A stretch of 64,000 nucleotides of DNA from assembly GCA_028705495.1 (NCBI GenBank), contig JAQWDK010000001.1, forward strand, positions 62,001 to 126,000, given 5' to 3'. The translations under genes were made by a program, and so were the position numbers. Numbering within the stretch: position 1 is the first letter of the stretch; each line of letters begins with the position of its first letter. The notes beneath the pieces are model-generated. The model was not told where the DNA came from. It searched no databases and saw only the letters and a program-made list of their open reading frames with translations. The stretch is from Eubacteriales bacterium. GTDB taxonomy: Bacteria; Bacillota; Clostridia; Oscillospirales; CAG-382. This document shows, piece by piece, positions 61,910-64,000 of this stretch.

Positions 61910-62395
61910 CTAAAATTTTTCCTTAAATGAGGACTGTACAGTAACGGAAATAACCGCATATCGGGCAATCCTGCCGTCAAACCAGATCGGAACATAAAGC
62001 GTGTATGAAAGCTGTATTTTGAGTGTGTTTTCTTCCCGAAACGTAATAACCGGCAAAGTCATTCGATACTTCAAACTTCCGTCATCGTTATAAGCATAAA
62101 GGTAACTGCCGATTTTTACAAGGCTGCAAAAATCGCAGAGGGCAACAATATAGTCGTTCCGGTCAAGCGTTTCGGTGTAATCATTACCCTGCTTGATTGA
62201 GTTATAGATTTGGATGGAGTTTTGCATGACATAGCTGTCCAGTACAATTTTGCTGTTTTTCTCGGTGATTCGTACCAACGAAACACCGGAAGCAAAGAAA
62301 ATCAGGACGGATAGTATCATACAGACTACAACAATCATCAGGCAAGGGAAGATATATCCCTCGCCCCGTTTGTTTTTGAGCGTTTTCAATCCCAT
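61910..62395 (-). CDS. TadE-like pseudopilin (second)
   Basis: About 161 residues from the ATG at 62395. It begins with a short basic leader and the prepilin-like KNKRGEGYIFPC, followed by one hydrophobic helix (LMIVVVCMILSVLIFFASGV) and a polar C-terminal domain. RGEGYI is shared with the neighbouring DUF4320 gene. A longer frame from a TTG at 62410 is possible. Probably a minor pilin of a Tad-like structure. It is close behind the DUF4320 gene. Confidence 0.7.
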   Translation of the reverse strand: MGLKTLKNKRGEGYIFPCLMIVVVCMILSVLIFFASGVSLVRITEKNSKIVLDSYVMQNSIQIYNSIKQGNDYTETLDRNDYIVALCDFCSLVKIGSYLYAYNDDGSLKYRMTLPVITFREENTLKIQLSYTLYVPIWFDGRIARYAVISVTVQSSFKEKF

Positions 62396-62400
62396 CACCT

Positions 62401-62814
62401 CTACTTCCAATACTTTTCCGATATGCCTGAACGCGTCACCGAAACAGTAACCGGAATTTTGAATATACCAAGTCCTTTGAGGTGAGTTGTTACATAAATG
62501 GATACGCTCATGGTATCGCCAAGCTGAACCCGACCATAGCCGGAGTTGAAATATTTTTCAGCGGAGGTGGAAATCCCGTAATAGTAATACTGATTTAACA
62601 GTTCCGAATCCCTGCTCCAAAAATCACCCTCAAAAGAACCGGCATAGGTTGCCGCTTCAATCAGTTCCTCCGCGATCTGATCCATCTCCTGTTTGAGCGC
62701 GATAAAGGAAAAAATATTGATGGCAACAACAAGAATCATCACGAAAACAACCACGCTGATCGCCGTATCAATATATCCCTCACCGCGTTTTGAACGCATT
62801 AGTTTTTTCATCAT
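62401..62814 (-). CDS. DUF4320-family pseudopilin (TadE-like)
   Basis: About 137 residues from the ATG at 62814 (GGGGGTG upstream). The leader MMKKLMRSKRGEGYIDTAIS with one helix (VVVFVMILVVAINIFSFIAL) and QEMDQIAEELIEAATYAG is the DUF4320 pattern seen in Tad-like clusters of clostridial ICEs. It is inserted in the membrane through the N-terminal helix and may form the pilus fibre or its initiation complex. It lies 11 bp after the T2SF gene. Confidence 0.82.
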   Translation of the reverse strand: MMKKLMRSKRGEGYIDTAISVVVFVMILVVAINIFSFIALKQEMDQIAEELIEAATYAGSFEGDFWSRDSELLNQYYYYGISTSAEKYFNSGYGRVQLGDTMSVSIYVTTHLKGLGIFKIPVTVSVTRSGISEKYWK

Positions 62815-62825
62815 CACAGCACCCC

Positions 62826-63695
62826 CTAACTGAACAGAATGCCGAGAGAGGACATGATCTGGGCGACTATCACGACAACATAAATCAGCATAAAGCAGAA
62901 TAACAGGCACATGGACAGCCGCTTGACTTTACGGGGAACCTTCTGCGCCCCCAGCCGTAATTGCTGGCGTTGAATGTCGTTAAATTTCAGCAGTAACGAC
63001 GCCCAATACATTGCCGTATCATCTCCGCGGAGGATACCAATTAATCCACGGCAAACATCGCTCATCATAGCAGAGCCGACACGGGCTTCCAGCCGGGTCA
63101 GTGCGACTTCATAGTTGCCGCTTCGCATATCGGCGGCGGTGATATCCAACTCATGTTTCATCTCCGCTCCGGCGTTTTTTGCGTAAGATTCCAGCATATA
63201 CAATACATCACGATTGTGTTTCAGCGTTTTATCTATGGTGAAAACAAGGCGCGGGAGTTCATATTCAATGCGCTCTCGCTTCACTTTAATGCGAATACCC
63301 ACGCTTTTCATTTCACGGCTGTAAAGGAATATAGCCATAAATAGAATCACGGGGCAAAGAAGCGGAAAGATGAACAATACCGGGATGGTGAAAATGCCGA
63401 CAAGAGAAGCCTTGATAATTGCGTCGGCCTTAAACCGTTCCGGCGACAGATCCAGCCCCGCTGTTTTCAGGTCAGATTCCAACTGAATCCGCTTATATTC
63501 ATTGATCCTCATATACTTTGATAGCCAAGTGGCGAAACCGCCGAGCCATATATCCAGCCCGCGGGACTTGCCCTTTTGATTTTTGGATAGGTTCATGGCG
63601 GCGCCGGAGGTTTTCATGTGAGGAATGCGCCTGATATCGGCAAGAATAAAGAATACTCCCAAACCGCATAATGCGCCGATGATTGCTTGTAACAT
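62826..63695 (-). CDS. Type II secretion F-domain protein, TadC-like
   Basis: 289 residues. An N-terminal helix (AIIGALCGLGVFFILAD), a cytoplasmic region, two central helices (AIIKASLVGIFTIPVLFIF, LLCPVILFMAIFLYS), the T2SF helical domain (ERIEYELPRLVFTIDKTLKH, DVLYMLESYAKNAGAEMKHEL) and a terminal helix (MCLLFCFMLIYVVVIVAQIM). This is the TadC platform of a Tad/Flp pilus. It directly follows a second T2SF gene, the usual TadB-TadC pair. AGGAGG is close to the ATG. Confidence 0.85.
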   Translation of the reverse strand: MLQAIIGALCGLGVFFILADIRRIPHMKTSGAAMNLSKNQKGKSRGLDIWLGGFATWLSKYMRINEYKRIQLESDLKTAGLDLSPERFKADAIIKASLVGIFTIPVLFIFPLLCPVILFMAIFLYSREMKSVGIRIKVKRERIEYELPRLVFTIDKTLKHNRDVLYMLESYAKNAGAEMKHELDITAADMRSGNYEVALTRLEARVGSAMMSDVCRGLIGILRGDDTAMYWASLLLKFNDIQRQQLRLGAQKVPRKVKRLSMCLLFCFMLIYVVVIVAQIMSSLGILFS

Positions 63696-63701
63696 CCTCC
63701 G

Positions 63702-64000
63702 TCACCTCCTGTACGTTATCGGCTTCGTAAATTTCTGCATAAACAAAGCCGTTATCAGAATAACCGCGCCGCAGATACCCAGCACAATTTTCCCCGATGT
63801 TTGGAACATCAGCGTGTTAAACCACTCCCGATTAAGAAGGTATAGAAGCGGAATATTGCCAACAACCAAGGCCACCATCATCCAGTATTCGTTACGAACG
63901 GAGGAAAGCATGGTTCGCAGTTCATTGTTGACGATTCTGACATCCGTGAGCTTTGCCACTACGGACTGTAAAGTGTCTTTTAAAACTCGATCCTCTTGAC
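63702..64000 (-). CDS. C-terminal part of a TadB-like T2SF protein, 5' end outside window
   Basis: The frame is open to the right edge, reading QEDRVLKDTLQSVVAKLTD before the first possible GTG at 63959. The visible ~99 residues include IVNNELRTMLSSVRNEYW and two helices (MMVALVVGNIPLLYLL, ILGICGAVILITAL-type span) ending KFTKPITYRR. This is how TadB partners of TadC end. CpaF-type ATPase and the rest of the pilus operon would be expected to the right. Confidence 0.75.
   Translation of the reverse strand, partial: QEDRVLKDTLQSVVAKLTDVRIVNNELRTMLSSVRNEYWMMVALVVGNIPLLYLLNREWFNTLMFQTSGKIVLGICGAVILITALFMQKFTKPITYRR

Overview
The window looks like DNA from an anaerobic Gram-positive bacterium of the Clostridia (Oscillospiraceae/Ruminococcaceae-like). 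The grounds are strong AGGAGG-type ribosome binding sites, a lipobox solute-binding protein, a wall-sorting C-terminus, a ROK regulator and a conjugation module of the clostridial ICE type (VirD4, VirB4, PrgI, VirB6-like, PcfB, MOBP-type relaxase, MobC). Base composition is patchy: the left 7.3 kb is AT-rich, 10-25 kb is intermediate, 26-28 kb is AT-rich again and 37-56 kb is GC-richer. This points to a mosaic of acquired blocks.

Layout. (1) 1-7.3 kb, plus strand: a surface amino-sugar locus with a TIM-barrel glycosidase-like protein (5' cut by the window), a solute-binding lipoprotein, a wall-anchored discoidin protein, a GH20 beta-N-acetylhexosaminidase and a ROK repressor, closed by a terminator. 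(2) 7.5-10.2 kb: a rearranged junction. An IS30-type element whose transposase carries an in-frame TAA lies between 14-bp direct repeats and, further out, a 38-bp inverted repeat. One inverted-repeat copy lies in a membrane-protein gene fragment, the other abuts a large serine recombinase that has lost its catalytic domain. A merR gene broken at its 3' end follows. (3) 10.8-31.6 kb, minus strand: one nearly gapless run of about 20 co-directional genes. It starts with an XRE regulator and a defence block (Abi_C protein, type III Mod, ParB-like protein, Dam-type methylase, type III Res, YgjP-like metallopeptidase). It continues into GNAT-GrpB fusion, a UvrA lacking the UvrB-binding region, serine hydrolase, DUF6273, two alpha/alpha-barrel paralogs, GNAT, Nif3-like, nucleotidyltransferase-like, P-loop kinase, MmcQ/YjbR, VOC and a GNAT::AAC(6')-like fusion. 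(4) 32-57 kb, minus strand: the core of an integrative conjugative element, interrupted at 33.6-37.4 kb by a plus-strand cassette (MerR, DUF6144/DUF3795-like, uracil-DNA-glycosylase-like, hypothetical). The 2,471-residue ArdC/methyltransferase/SNF2 protein gene contains a TnpV-family gene nested in another frame. (5) 57-64 kb: an AraC-type regulator (plus) and a minus-strand Tad-like pilus operon (two T2SF proteins, two DUF4320/TadE-like pseudopilins, a membrane-anchored zinc-ribbon protein). After an internal terminator comes a 975-residue Tyr/Ser/Asn/Gly-rich secreted protein. The operon runs off the right edge.

How it fits together. The conjugation genes from 31.9 kb to the right edge form the transfer machinery, with a likely oriT at 47.2 kb just upstream of mobC-relaxase. 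The defence and resistance-like operon looks like its cargo. The most interesting observations are the nested tnpV, the ParB+Dam insertion into a type III restriction operon, and the long operon that couples phage defence to what look like small-molecule resistance enzymes. No rRNA, tRNA or CRISPR array was recognised.
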